The notes: a model not told the origin generated them from the letters alone. Counted from the stretch's first letter, positions 6,955-16,124 are shown. The stretch is DNA of 17,981 nucleotides from Elusimicrobiales bacterium (GCA_026416895.1 JAOAEH010000074.1:1-17981); one strand, 5' to 3'. Numbers and translations are program-made.

Positions 6955-7767
6955 ATGAATAAAAAATCTAAATATCTTTTTTATTTTTTATTTTCTTTTT
7001 CTTTTCTTCTTCTTGTCCTTAATGTTAACTCATTTGTTTATAATATAAAGTTCTTAATTTCATTTATTTTTAATCCTAAAATAGCGTATAAGAATGTTTC
7101 TAATATTTCAGAAGTATCTGAGAGAGTAAAATTTGTATTTGATTGTAGTAAACAGATTGAAGATTTAAAAAGAGAGGTATTTATATTAAAAGAAAAAATT
7201 GCAATTATTGAACCTTTGGCAGAAGAAGCAAAAAAGATTAAAACCACTTTAGGATTAAGTTTTAAAGGCTATGATGGTATATATGCTTCAGTTATTTCTT
7301 ATAATCCTTATGATCCATATAGTTTTTTTTATATAGATAAAGGTAAAAATGATGGAATAGCTATTTATAATCCAGTTATTTTTTTTGATTATAAAAAAAA
7401 TAGATGGAGAGTTGTTGGTAGAGTTAATGAAGTATATTCTTCTTATTCTAAAGTTTCTCTAATTAGTTTAACTGATTTTTCATTTGTTGTGATGGGAAAA
7501 AAAAGTAAAGGACTTGCTGTAAGTGAGGGGAAAGGAAAGCTATTTTATAGGTATGTAGAGGGGGAATTTGAAGAAAATGAAGAGATATTTACTGCAGACA
7601 CATCTTATACATTTCCACCGTATATTTATGTTGGAAATATTGAAGATATAAAATTTAATCCTGATCCATTATTAAGACAATCAAAAATTTCATTTGTTAA
7701 TGTTAAAGATATAGATTATGTATATGTCTTAAAGTGGAAGCCGCATATATTGGAAGAGAAGATATGA
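6955..7767 (+). CDS. mreC: Rod shape-determining protein MreC
   Basis: MreC is a bitopic periplasmic scaffold that activates the PBP2-RodA pair. The 270-residue product has a short basic N-terminus, one membrane helix at about residues 8-27, a coiled-coil stretch at about 53-95 (IEDLKREVFILKEKI, EEAKKIKTTL), and the beta-rich MreC domain from about 105. That domain contains the family signature SFFYIDKGKNDGI (123-135) and VVGRVNEVYSSYSKV. Length is typical. The ribosome-binding site is weak (GCGGT just before ATG), and the 40-base gap from mreB is the largest within this shape operon. The stop overlaps the mreD start as ATGA. Confidence 0.94.
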   Translation: MNKKSKYLFYFLFSFSFLLLVLNVNSFVYNIKFLISFIFNPKIAYKNVSNISEVSERVKFVFDCSKQIEDLKREVFILKEKIAIIEPLAEEAKKIKTTLGLSFKGYDGIYASVISYNPYDPYSFFYIDKGKNDGIAIYNPVIFFDYKKNRWRVVGRVNEVYSSYSKVSLISLTDFSFVVMGKKSKGLAVSEGKGKLFYRYVEGEFEENEEIFTADTSYTFPPYIYVGNIEDIKFNPDPLLRQSKISFVNVKDIDYVYVLKWKPHILEEKI

Positions 7768-8234
7768 TTTTAATTTTTTATTTTATTATGGTAATTTTTG
7801 ATATTTTTTCTTCCTCTATTGATTTTTTAAAAGTTATAGATTTTGTTTTTATATTTGTTTTTATTATTAATTTTTATTATTCAGCTGTTCCTTCTTTAAT
7901 ATTCTCTTTCTTTTCTGGGATATATGTTGATTTTTACTACTCATTTCCTCTTGGGGTTAATTCTATGGTATATGTTGTTTTTTCATATTTTATTAATGTT
8001 ATTAAGCCGAATATTGATTTTGATTTTATATTTTCAAGGTTTTTTAATTTTATTTCTTTTAGTATTATGACAAAGATAATTGTATTTATATTGTCTAATC
8101 TTTCTGGTTGGAAAATTAATTTTCAATGGTATTATGTTTTTTATACATTTATAAATTTTATTTTTTTTGAGTTGGTTAGAAAATTTTTTATTATTTTTGT
8201 TCCATTAAAGTACAAAAACCATGGAGATTTTTAG
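7764..8234 (+). CDS. mreD: Rod shape-determining protein MreD
   Basis: MreD is a small polytopic inner-membrane protein of the elongasome that works with MreC. The 156-residue product is almost entirely hydrophobic, with about five membrane helices. It shows the family's loop SGIYVDFYYSFPLGVNSMVY at about residues 51-70 (the G...D....PLG pattern). The ATG at 7764 overlaps the mreC stop as ATGA and was preferred over an in-frame GTG 30 bases upstream inside mreC. Its 3' end overlaps the PBP2 gene by 14 bases. Primary sequence is poorly conserved in this family, so the call rests on topology, the loop motif and the operon position. Confidence 0.9.
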   Translation: MILIFYFIMVIFDIFSSSIDFLKVIDFVFIFVFIINFYYSAVPSLIFSFFSGIYVDFYYSFPLGVNSMVYVVFSYFINVIKPNIDFDFIFSRFFNFISFSIMTKIIVFILSNLSGWKINFQWYYVFYTFINFIFFELVRKFFIIFVPLKYKNHGDF

Positions 8235-9999
8235 AAATGATGAATTGGTAAATAAGATTTATTCTCTTTTTTATATTATTGTGATCATTTTTATCATAAG
8301 ACTTATAGATATTCAGATAATTAAATATTCTTATTTTTACGAATTATCTGAAAAAAATAGAACTAGAGTTATTCCAAGAAATGGTCCACGTGGTAATATA
8401 ATAACATCTGATGGAATTGTGGTTGCGCGAAATAAAATATCTTACAGTATAATGTATTTTCCTTCCGATACAACAAATTATGATTATCTTAAAAAGCTAT
8501 CTTACTTATTGAGCAAAATTGTTGGTTTAAATTCAGAAAAATTGTTAACTGTTATTTTACAAGCCCAAAATACTCATAAACCAATAAAATTAGTTGATAG
8601 AATAGGTCTTGAGATTATTAAAAGTGTTTATGAAATTAAAAATATTTTTCCTGAACTTGAAATAATAGAAGAAAATATTAGAGATTATCCTTTTAACAAT
8701 TACTTAAGTCATGTAATAGGATATGTTGGTAAAATAGAAGAGAAAGATATTAGAAAGTATATTTTAAAAGGTTATTCTTTAGATTCAATAGTTGGTAAAA
8801 ACGGTGTGGAACTTATGTATGAAGATGAACTAAGAGGTAAGAATGGTGGACTTTTTATAGAAGTTGATAATCGTGGTAGATTGGTTAAGGTTTTGGGATA
8901 TGAACCTTGGTCTAAAGGTAATGATGTTTATTTGACTGTTAATTGGAATGTTCAAAAAGCAGCTGAAGATGCTTTGCGTAAATTACCATATAAAAGGGGT
9001 GCAGCAGTTGCATGTGAAGCTGATAGTGGGAGAATAATTGCCTATGCTGTAAAGCCAGGTATAGATTTGAATAATTTTGTATTAAAAAGTAGCGATACAT
9101 CATATTCTTATAATGTAGATGAGTTTAACATACCTATACAAGGTTTATATCCCCCAGCTTCAACTTTTAAAATAATTACAACTATAGCTGCTCTTGAATC
9201 TCAAAAAATTTCTAAAGATAGAAAATTTTTTTGCCCAGGTTTTTATGATGCTGGTAGTAGAGTTTTTAAATGTTGGGAGAAAAGAGGGCATGGATGGGTT
9301 TCAATGATTGATGGTTTGGCGAAATCATGTGATGTTTATTATTACAATGTTGCAGACATTGTTGGTCCATATGAAATAGAAAATATTGCAAAAAGATTCA
9401 GATTAGATCAAAAAACTGGTATTGATATGCCTTATGAAAAAACTCCAATAATATTTGGACCTAAAAAGAGAATTGAAACAAAAGGATATTGGTATAGAGG
9501 TGATACTCTTAATATGTCAATAGGACAGGGAGAAATTGTTGTTACTCCTATTTCTATGTTATTAGTTATAATGGCGATTGCAAATGGTGGTAAGTTTTAT
9601 AAACCATATTATGTTGAGAAAATAGTTGATGAAAGGGGAAATGTTTTAAAAGAAAATTATCCAATAGTTACAGGAAGTTTAACTTTGAAACCCCATACAT
9701 GGGATGTTTTGTATAAAGCTCTTAGAGAAGTTGTTATCAATGGAACTGGTAAAGCTTGTGATGTAAATGGTATAGAGGTATATGGTAAAACAGGAACTGC
9801 TCAAAATCCACATGGAAAAGATCACGCATGGTTTGTAGCATTTGCTAAAAAAGATGGAAAAAAAACAATTGCTGTTAGTGTTATTATTGAACATGGTGAA
9901 CATGGCTCTTCTGCTGCAGCTCCTGTGGCTTCTAAATTGATACAAGCTTATTATAATGTTAGAGAAAATAATTCTATTAAGATGGAGATTATTGAATGA
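8221..9999 (+). CDS. mrdA: Penicillin-binding protein 2, elongasome transpeptidase
   Basis: This class B PBP cross-links new side-wall peptidoglycan and partners RodA. The 592-residue product has a single N-terminal membrane helix (about residues 13-34), the dimerisation/pedestal region with NGPRGNIITSDG at 54-65 and GKNGVELMYEDELRG at 192-206, and a transpeptidase domain. All three catalytic motifs are visible: STFK at 314-317 (Ser314 nucleophile), SCD at 369-371 (the SxD form typical of PBP2) and KTGTAQ at 523-528. The ATG lies inside the end of mreD, with no clear ribosome-binding site, so coupling is likely. The final bases overlap the rodA start as ATGA. Motif spacing and neighbours support PBP2 rather than divisome FtsI. 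Confidence 0.95.
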   Translation: MEIFRNDELVNKIYSLFYIIVIIFIIRLIDIQIIKYSYFYELSEKNRTRVIPRNGPRGNIITSDGIVVARNKISYSIMYFPSDTTNYDYLKKLSYLLSKIVGLNSEKLLTVILQAQNTHKPIKLVDRIGLEIIKSVYEIKNIFPELEIIEENIRDYPFNNYLSHVIGYVGKIEEKDIRKYILKGYSLDSIVGKNGVELMYEDELRGKNGGLFIEVDNRGRLVKVLGYEPWSKGNDVYLTVNWNVQKAAEDALRKLPYKRGAAVACEADSGRIIAYAVKPGIDLNNFVLKSSDTSYSYNVDEFNIPIQGLYPPASTFKIITTIAALESQKISKDRKFFCPGFYDAGSRVFKCWEKRGHGWVSMIDGLAKSCDVYYYNVADIVGPYEIENIAKRFRLDQKTGIDMPYEKTPIIFGPKKRIETKGYWYRGDTLNMSIGQGEIVVTPISMLLVIMAIANGGKFYKPYYVEKIVDERGNVLKENYPIVTGSLTLKPHTWDVLYKALREVVINGTGKACDVNGIEVYGKTGTAQNPHGKDHAWFVAFAKKDGKKTIAVSVIIEHGEHGSSAAAPVASKLIQAYYNVRENNSIKMEIIE

Positions 10000-11333
10000 T
10001 TGATCAAGTGATAGTTGAAAGGAAAAAAAATATTGATTTAATTTTAATTTTTTGTGTTTATTTTATTGTTTTAATGTCGTTTGTAGCAGTTAATTCTGCA
10101 GTAAGTATGTTGGATTATAAAGATAGAATATTGAAAACTCAGATCTTTGCTTTAATCATAGGCAGTAGTATGATGGTTTTTGTGTGGTTTTTTGATTATG
10201 ATATTCTTAATGAGTATGCAGCACATTTATATATATTTAGTCTTATTTCTTTACTTTTAGTTTTATTTTTTGGTATTGCAGATAAAGGTTCTAAATCTTG
10301 GTTTAGATTACCATTTTTTTCTATTCAACCTAGCGAATTTGCAAGAGTATTTCTTTTAGTGTTTATTTCTTCATATCTTAGCAAGCGACCTTTTATGCTT
10401 AAAGATTTTATAGGTATATTAAAAGTTTTTTTACTTATAGTACCGTTTTTTGTACTTATGATAAAACAGCCTGATTTTTCTGGAATTTTAATTACAGTTT
10501 TCCCATTAGCTGTTTTGTTTTTTGTAGCTGGAATAGATGTAAAGTATTTTTATATATTTGGATTTTATATTTTGGTTGCATTATTAGTTCCTTTTTTAGG
10601 AGTGATGATTAAAATAAAGCCTGAATTGCTTAATAATGATATAATAGAGATGTTTTATTCAATAACTTATTTCAATATAAATATGATAATTTTTTTGATT
10701 TCCTTTTTTATAATTTTTTTGGTATCTTGGATTATTATTAGGAAGCTTAATCCTTTGATTGAACTTGGTTATGTACTTTTTATCTATACATTATTTGCTT
10801 TGGGATATGTAACAGGTGTTTTTATTAAAGATCAAATAAAAGAGTATCAATATAAAAGAATTGAAAGTTTTATTTATCCCGAAAAAGATCCACGTGGTGC
10901 AGGTTATAATATAATTCAAGCAAGAGTAGCACTTGGTTCTGGTGGTTTTAGTGGAAAAGGTATTTTTAAAGGTAGCCAAACACGTCTTGGTTTTATTCCT
11001 GAGAGGCATACAGATTTTATAGTTTCAGTGGTTGGTGAGGAGATGGGATTTATTGGAGTCATATTACTAATTATATCTTATGTTATTATTATTAATAGGT
11101 TCAAAGTTATTGCTTTTAGTTCTAGAGACCTTTTTGGCTATTACCTTTGTATAAGTTTTGGTGGTCTTTTTATGGGGTATTTTTTTGTAAATATTGGTAT
11201 GATTTTGGGTTTTTTCCCCGTAGCAGGAGTTCCTCTTCCTTTTTTGTCTTATGGTGGGTCAAACCTGGTTGCTTCTTTTTTAATTATAGGTATAATTCAA
11301 TCAGTTTTTAAAAGGAGAATTAGTATAGCATGA
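9996..11333 (+). CDS. rodA: Peptidoglycan glycosyltransferase RodA (SEDS family)
   Basis: RodA polymerises lipid II glycan strands in complex with PBP2. The 445-residue product is polytopic. SEDS motifs are present: GSKSWFRLPFFSIQPSEFAR (about 98-117), KQPDFSG (157-163), DPRGAGYNIIQARVALGSGG (298-317), PERHTDFIVSVVGEEMGF (335-352, containing the Asp required in SEDS enzymes) and VPLPFLSYGGSN (412-423). It is longer than the usual roughly 370-420 residues. The extra length lies at about 205-285, where additional hydrophobic segments occur before the large periplasmic loop. Both ends overlap neighbours by four bases (ATGA with mrdA and with the DUF2344 gene). Confidence 0.95.
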   Translation: MIDQVIVERKKNIDLILIFCVYFIVLMSFVAVNSAVSMLDYKDRILKTQIFALIIGSSMMVFVWFFDYDILNEYAAHLYIFSLISLLLVLFFGIADKGSKSWFRLPFFSIQPSEFARVFLLVFISSYLSKRPFMLKDFIGILKVFLLIVPFFVLMIKQPDFSGILITVFPLAVLFFVAGIDVKYFYIFGFYILVALLVPFLGVMIKIKPELLNNDIIEMFYSITYFNINMIIFLISFFIIFLVSWIIIRKLNPLIELGYVLFIYTLFALGYVTGVFIKDQIKEYQYKRIESFIYPEKDPRGAGYNIIQARVALGSGGFSGKGIFKGSQTRLGFIPERHTDFIVSVVGEEMGFIGVILLIISYVIIINRFKVIAFSSRDLFGYYLCISFGGLFMGYFFVNIGMILGFFPVAGVPLPFLSYGGSNLVASFLIIGIIQSVFKRRISIA

Positions 11334-11893
11334 TAAGATATAGATTAAAATTCTCTAAAGAACCTGAGTTTTCAAAAAATATTGGTACATTTGATATTAT
11401 AAAAAACATTCTTATTTATAATTTTGAAATTTATATAACTAATAAGAGATATAAATTTTCATATGGTCCAGCTTTACCTTATGGATGGGCAAGTGATTGT
11501 GAATATTTGGATGTTTTTTTTACAAAAAGAGAGAATGAAAAATTTGTAGCTGAAATTATAAATAAAAATCTTCCACAAGGTATAAAACTTGTTGAAGTTA
11601 AAACTGTTCCATTGTATTTTCCGTCAGTTGAATCTGCAACAGATGTGGTTGAGATAGAGGTTGAGGCTGAAAAAAATTTTGATGATTTAGTAATTGATTC
11701 ATATTTCTTAGACATTTTTTATGATTTTTTGATTAAAGGTAATGTAATAAATATGTTTATTCTTTATAAGAAAACATCACGTTATTTATTTAAAGAATTA
11801 ATGGATTTTTTTTGTTTTTGTGTAAATGTCAAAAAGATTACTAGACGCAATATTTATTGGTTTGACTCTTTTAATAAACTTAGAACTTTTTAG
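11330..11893 (+). CDS. DUF2344 domain protein (TIGR03936-like), stand-alone
   Basis: The 187-residue product matches the DUF2344 pattern. It opens with YRLKFSKEPEF, where the family has YR(L/I)RFSK, and continues with FSYGPALPYGWASDCEYLDVFF (split around residues 44-65; family form SFGPALPLGVAS..EYLD), then NLPQGIKLVEVKTVP at about 84-98. In most genomes this domain is fused to, or next to, a radical-SAM protein and lies just upstream of ribonuclease G. Its function is unknown and a role in RNA modification has only been guessed. Here the RNase gene follows directly but no radical-SAM gene is adjacent. It overlaps rodA as ATGA. The C-terminal third (about 125-187) is not recognisable. Confidence 0.8.
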   Translation: MIRYRLKFSKEPEFSKNIGTFDIIKNILIYNFEIYITNKRYKFSYGPALPYGWASDCEYLDVFFTKRENEKFVAEIINKNLPQGIKLVEVKTVPLYFPSVESATDVVEIEVEAEKNFDDLVIDSYFLDIFYDFLIKGNVINMFILYKKTSRYLFKELMDFFCFCVNVKKITRRNIYWFDSFNKLRTF

Positions 11894-11901
11894 GAGGAAG
11901 A

Positions 11902-13347
11902 ATGAATAATGGAGAAAAAATAAAAAAGGAAATATATGCAAATAGATCTTTTGAGGAAATTAGAATTGCAGTGATGGAAAATTCAAGATTAAGTGAACTT
12001 TTTTGGGAAAGAACTAATAATTTGAGTCTTGTTGGCAATATATACAAGGGCATAGTTGAAAATGTATTACCTGGAATATCTAGTGCTTTTATAAATATAG
12101 GTTTTGAAAAAAATGCTTATATATATATATCGGATGTAATTGGTGATACTAGAGGAGGTATAGATAAGATTTTGAATAAAAATCAAGAAATTATGGTACA
12201 AATAATAAAAGATGCCATAAGTACAAAAGGCATGAAGGTCACTATGGATATAAACATTCCTGGTAGATATCTTGTTTTAAGTCCATTTCAAAATAATATT
12301 TTAGTTTCTAAAAATATTGATGATCCTCAAGAAAGAAAAAGATTATATGAAATTGTAGAAAAGATAGTTTCTGAGTATAAAAGATATGGATGCATAATAA
12401 GGACAGAAGCCAGTGGTATTGGAGAGGAAGAGATCAAAAAGGAATATAAGTATCTTATTCGTGTTTGGGAAAATATTATTAAAAAATATGAAAGTTGTAA
12501 AGCTCCTTGCTTGCTTTATAAGGATATGGATATAACTCTACAAGTAGCAAGAGATATATTATCTAGTGATGTTTCTGTGTATATGTTGGATAATAAGGAT
12601 GATTATAATAATGTTTTGGATTTTGTGTCTAAGGTTTCTCCAGAGTTTAAAGATAAGATAAAATTTTATGATTCAAAAATGCCGATATTTAAGGCATTTA
12701 ATATTGAGCATGAGATAGATGAGTTAAGGAAGATGAAAGTTGAACTTCCAAGTGGAGGAAGTATCATAATTCAAGAGGCAGAGTCTCTTTGTGCAATAGA
12801 TGTAAATACAGGTAGATATATAGGTTCAAGTTCTCAAGAAGAGACTGTTACTCAAACAAATATTGAAGCAGCTTATGAAATAGCTCGTCAAATTAGATTA
12901 AGAAATATTGGTGGCATAATTGTGATAGATTTTATAGACATGAAAAAACCTTCTAATAGGCATAAAGTTATGAAAGCGCTAGAAGATGCTGTAAAAAACG
13001 ATAGAGCAAAGATAAAAATACTTCCAATTACAAGACTTGGTTTAATAGAAATGACTCGGGAAAGGAAAAGAGAAAGCACTTTTAATATGCTTACGGAAGA
13101 ATGTCCTCAATGTCATGGTTCTGGTAGAGTTCTTTCAATTGATAGTATAAGACTTAAGATTCAAAGAGATATATTAAATTTAACAATGGGTAGGAGTGGA
13201 GGAACTATTAGGATTATAGTTCATCCTTTAGTAATGGAGAGTTTGAAATCGAAGCAGTCATTGATAGAAAAAAGTATACATCGAAGTGTAAAAATTACTT
13301 CAGATCCTCAGCTAATTTGGGATGATTATAGAATAATAATAGAATAG
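11902..13347 (+). CDS. rng: Ribonuclease G/E
   Basis: This endoribonuclease cleaves single-stranded AU-rich RNA and, as RNase G, matures the 16S rRNA 5' end. The 481-residue product has an S1 domain at about 38-120 (NIYKGIVENVLPGISSAFIN, then FEKNAYIYISDV), the 5'-sensor/RNase-H-like region, and a catalytic DNase-I-like domain with the two metal-binding aspartates Asp300 (AIDVNTGRYIGSS) and Asp343 (VIDFIDM). The Zn-link CPQCHGSGRV follows with Cys401 and Cys404. These numbers sit within three residues of the E. coli RNase E counterparts. It lacks the long RNase E C-terminal scaffold, so RNase G-type is favoured. A strong AGGAGGA site overlaps the stop of the DUF2344 gene, a known neighbour. 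Confidence 0.96.
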   Translation: MNNGEKIKKEIYANRSFEEIRIAVMENSRLSELFWERTNNLSLVGNIYKGIVENVLPGISSAFINIGFEKNAYIYISDVIGDTRGGIDKILNKNQEIMVQIIKDAISTKGMKVTMDINIPGRYLVLSPFQNNILVSKNIDDPQERKRLYEIVEKIVSEYKRYGCIIRTEASGIGEEEIKKEYKYLIRVWENIIKKYESCKAPCLLYKDMDITLQVARDILSSDVSVYMLDNKDDYNNVLDFVSKVSPEFKDKIKFYDSKMPIFKAFNIEHEIDELRKMKVELPSGGSIIIQEAESLCAIDVNTGRYIGSSSQEETVTQTNIEAAYEIARQIRLRNIGGIIVIDFIDMKKPSNRHKVMKALEDAVKNDRAKIKILPITRLGLIEMTRERKRESTFNMLTEECPQCHGSGRVLSIDSIRLKIQRDILNLTMGRSGGTIRIIVHPLVMESLKSKQSLIEKSIHRSVKITSDPQLIWDDYRIIIE

Positions 13348-13355
13348 GAGGGATG

Positions 13356-14846
13356 ATGATTAAATTTTTAACTTTATTTATTTTTATGTTCCATGCTAGT
13401 TTTCTTTATAGCAATGTTTTGAAATATAAATTTTTTAAAAAAGATTCATACAAAGGTTCTGTTACAGTATATAATTTTGATGAAAAAGTATTTTTTGATT
13501 TAAAAGAGATAGCAAAAATGTTTGGTGCAAGAGTTGATATATATTCTGTATCTGAAAAGATAGTTTTTTCATTAAGTGGAAAAAAACTGATAATAGCTAA
13601 AAATTCTGTTTTTTATAATGGTGTTGAGTCAATTAATTTTCCTAAAACGTTTCTTATAAGGGGCAGTAGATATTTTGTTCTTTCTGATATATTCACTAAC
13701 AATATATTTACAAAAGTTTTTGAATTTAGATGTGATGTTGATTATTCTAAAGGAACTATTTCAGTTTATGAAAACATTAATGTTACTTCTGTGAAGTATT
13801 TTTATTATGTGGATAAGTCTAGAGTTGTTATTTATATGACAGAGAAATTGAATTACGATGTTAATTTAGTTGGTGGTAGTTTAGTAGTTACAATAAAAAA
13901 TGGTTCATATATGTCAGCTAAAGACTATATAAATGCAGATGATGGGGTGATAAAAGATATTTCAGTCAAGCAAGAAAAAAGTTCTTTAAAAATTATTATA
14001 AATCTTGGTCAAAGGTACTATAATTTTGAACATAAAATTGAGGAAGATCCCTATAAAATTTTAATAGATTTAATTGCAGCTAAAGATGATTTTCCTAAAA
14101 AAATTGACAATAATATTCAATCCAGTGTAACTATTAGTATGCCTGATAATATTATTCCAGTTAAAAAAGAAAAATACATTATTGTAATAGATCCAGGGCA
14201 TGGTGGAAAGGATCCAGGTGGTAAGGTTATTTTTGGAAAACCTGAAAAACAGATTAATTTGGAGATATCTAAAAAACTTTATGAACTTTTTAAAAATGAT
14301 GAACGTTTTGATGTTAAGTTAACAAGAGATGATGATATTTTTATTCCACTTTATGAAAGGAGTAAATTTGCAAACGATTCTAAATGTGATATATTCATTT
14401 CTATTCACAATAATTCTCATCCTAGAAAAAAAAATGAAAATGGTTTTGAAATCTATTTTTTGTCAGAGAAAACAAATGATCCTTGGGCAGTTGAAGTCGC
14501 AAATATGGAAAATGCTTCAATAGAATATGAAGGTGGTGTGTTTGATTATAATTCTGCTGCCTTAGTTCTTCATTCTATAGCAAGAAATGAATATATCAAT
14601 CAAGCTAGTATTCTTTCTGGATATGTTGCCAAATTTATGGAAAAGGAGACTCCTTTTAAAAATCGTGGTATTAAGCAAGCTGCTTTTTATGTTTTAAGAG
14701 GGACATATTGTCCTAGTATTCTTGTAGAGGTAGGTTTTATGACAAACAAATCTGATAAAAAAAATCTTGATAATAAGTCAGTTCAGAAAAAAGTTGCAAA
14801 TGCCATATATAAAGGTGTAATTGAATATATTAAAAGACAAAAATAG
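13356..14846 (+). CDS. N-acetylmuramoyl-L-alanine amidase (AMIN + Amidase_3), secreted
   Basis: This zinc hydrolase cuts the amide bond between MurNAc and the stem peptide in the periplasm, as AmiA/B/C do in cell separation. From the ATG at 13356 (496 residues) there is a signal peptide (about 1-20). A copper-amine-oxidase-N/stalk-like domain follows (about 30-137), then an AMIN-like domain (about 145-240) and Amidase_3 from about 274. Zinc ligands His282 (DPGHGG), Glu297 (PEKQINLEI) and His351 (SIHNNS), and catalytic Glu458 (LVEVGF), are all visible. An ATG at 13353 is one base from the AGGAGG; the ATG at 13356 has better spacing. It follows rng after a few bases. The domain order resembles amidases of deep-branching diderms. 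Confidence 0.92.
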   Translation: MIKFLTLFIFMFHASFLYSNVLKYKFFKKDSYKGSVTVYNFDEKVFFDLKEIAKMFGARVDIYSVSEKIVFSLSGKKLIIAKNSVFYNGVESINFPKTFLIRGSRYFVLSDIFTNNIFTKVFEFRCDVDYSKGTISVYENINVTSVKYFYYVDKSRVVIYMTEKLNYDVNLVGGSLVVTIKNGSYMSAKDYINADDGVIKDISVKQEKSSLKIIINLGQRYYNFEHKIEEDPYKILIDLIAAKDDFPKKIDNNIQSSVTISMPDNIIPVKKEKYIIVIDPGHGGKDPGGKVIFGKPEKQINLEISKKLYELFKNDERFDVKLTRDDDIFIPLYERSKFANDSKCDIFISIHNNSHPRKKNENGFEIYFLSEKTNDPWAVEVANMENASIEYEGGVFDYNSAALVLHSIARNEYINQASILSGYVAKFMEKETPFKNRGIKQAAFYVLRGTYCPSILVEVGFMTNKSDKKNLDNKSVQKKVANAIYKGVIEYIKRQK

Positions 14847-14850
14847 ATTT

Positions 14851-15654
14851 ATGTGGATTTCGTATAAGAGTCCAATTGGAATATTTGATTCCGGTTTGGG
14901 AGGTCTTACTGTCTATAGAGAAGTAAGAAAAATTTTACCACATGAGGATATAATATATTTTGGTGATACTTTAAGAGTTCCTTATGGTAATAAATCTGTT
15001 TCTAATATTAGAATTTTTGCTAAACAAATAACAGAATTTTTATCTTCCTTTAAAGTTAAAATGATAGTTGTTGCATGTAATACTGTTTCTGCAAATGCCT
15101 TAGAAGTAGTGAAAAAATCAACGAATGCATATGTAATTGGTATGATAGAACCAGGAGTGAGAGCTGCATTAAATATAACTTCTTCTAAAAGGATTATTGT
15201 TATTGGAACGCGAGCAACTATAAATTCCCATGCTTATTCAAAATTTATAAAGAGAATTAATCCTTCTATTATAGTGAAAGAAATTGCTTGTCCACTTTTT
15301 GTACCTTTAGTGGAAGAAGGATTTATTAATGATAAAATATCAATTATGGTTAGTGAAAAGTATCTTGGTAGATTTAGAAATAGTAAGTTTGATACTTTAA
15401 TTCTTGGGTGTACTCATTATCCACTTTTGAAAGATAGTATAAAAAAGGTATTGCCATCAATTGAGATAGTTGATTCGTCTGTTTCGTCTGCTTATATGGT
15501 TAAAGATATTCTTGAAAAAAACAATATTATTAATAAAAGTTCAAAGATAGGTTATAGCAAATTTTTTGTTAGTGATAGACCACAAAATTTTATTGAACTT
15601 TCTTATAGATTAGCTGGAGTTAAAATATGTAAAATAAATATTAAAAGGTTTTAA
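14851..15654 (+). CDS. murI: Glutamate racemase
   Basis: MurI makes D-glutamate for the peptidoglycan stem peptide in the cytoplasm. From the ATG at 14851 the product has 267 residues. It begins with the canonical PIGIFDSGLGGLTVYREV (Asp13, Ser14), has YFGDTLRVPYG, and carries the two catalytic cysteines: Cys76 in VACNTVSANAL and Cys187 in LGCTHYPLL. An in-frame TTG at 14821, inside the amidase gene, would add ten residues upstream of the conserved start and is less likely. No convincing Shine-Dalgarno is present, and the gene begins four bases after the amidase stop, so coupled translation is plausible. It fits a cell-wall operon with the amidase just upstream. Confidence 0.95.
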   Translation: MWISYKSPIGIFDSGLGGLTVYREVRKILPHEDIIYFGDTLRVPYGNKSVSNIRIFAKQITEFLSSFKVKMIVVACNTVSANALEVVKKSTNAYVIGMIEPGVRAALNITSSKRIIVIGTRATINSHAYSKFIKRINPSIIVKEIACPLFVPLVEEGFINDKISIMVSEKYLGRFRNSKFDTLILGCTHYPLLKDSIKKVLPSIEIVDSSVSSAYMVKDILEKNNIINKSSKIGYSKFFVSDRPQNFIELSYRLAGVKICKINIKRF

Positions 15655-15665
15655 AGGGAGGTTTT

Positions 15666-16124
15666 ATGAAAATGTTGCTTGGTTTTTTATTATGTACATC
15701 TTCACTTTTGGTTTATTCACAGACTACAAAAACTACATCTAAGCAGTTAAATACTCAGACAGTAAAAACTGATGACAAACAGATTAATATTTCTACAGCT
15801 TCTATAAAAACTGGACTAAATAAACAAGATGTAAATCAAAAAAAACAGAATCTATTGGATAATATAGATGATGATGAATCTGAAGTTCTTGTTGACTGGG
15901 GTATGTCTCAAATAGATACTACTACAACACAATCCTCTGATGAGGGAGGGATACCATATTATTTTGGTGCATTTAAAGGAGTTTTCTTGTTTGAAGGTAA
16001 AAATCTTTTAGTTTTCGAATCTGATGATGGTACAATAAATTTTATTCAACTTTTAAAATCTGGAGATAAAATCAAATGGAAAGTATATTTTCAAATTAGG
16101 AGAGTTTATAAGGAGGAGTTATGA
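15666..16124 (+). CDS. Secreted protein of unknown function, Thr/Gln/Lys-rich linker
   Basis: I do not recognise this 152-residue protein. It has a clear N-terminal signal peptide (MKMLLGFLLCTSSLLVYS, probable cleavage near residue 18-19). A low-complexity region at about 19-95, rich in Thr, Gln, Lys, Asn and Asp and likely disordered, follows. It ends in a compact, probably beta-rich segment (about 100-152: PYYFGAFKGVFLFEGKNLLV, then FIQLLKSGDKIKWKVYF). The Cys at residue 10 lies inside the hydrophobic core and does not form a convincing lipobox. The ATG follows AAGGGAGG after the murI stop. Its last four bases overlap the HicA-like gene as ATGA, so the two are likely co-translated. A periplasmic or envelope-assembly accessory role is possible but unproven. 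Confidence 0.7.
   Translation: MKMLLGFLLCTSSLLVYSQTTKTTSKQLNTQTVKTDDKQINISTASIKTGLNKQDVNQKKQNLLDNIDDDESEVLVDWGMSQIDTTTTQSSDEGGIPYYFGAFKGVFLFEGKNLLVFESDDGTINFIQLLKSGDKIKWKVYFQIRRVYKEEL

Noticed and set aside
9679..9945. Reverse-strand frame opposite the PBP2 KTG region
   Set aside because: It is the complement of a conserved catalytic segment. Its Ser/Thr/Ile-rich composition is that of an antisense shadow, and no start signals are seen.
12117..12128. AT dinucleotide run resembling a microsatellite
   Set aside because: It is only a dozen bases and encodes the conserved YIYIS strand of the RNase G S1 domain.
14329..14523. Second + frame inside the amidase gene
   Set aside because: It overlaps the conserved Amidase_3 zinc-ligand region in another frame, and its Met/Ile/Leu/Lys-rich translation matches nothing I know.
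15666..16124. Frameshifted or truncated larger gene in place of the secreted protein
   Set aside because: A good ribosome-binding site, signal peptide and a stop overlapping the next start argue for an intact small gene. I see no homologous continuation in other frames.
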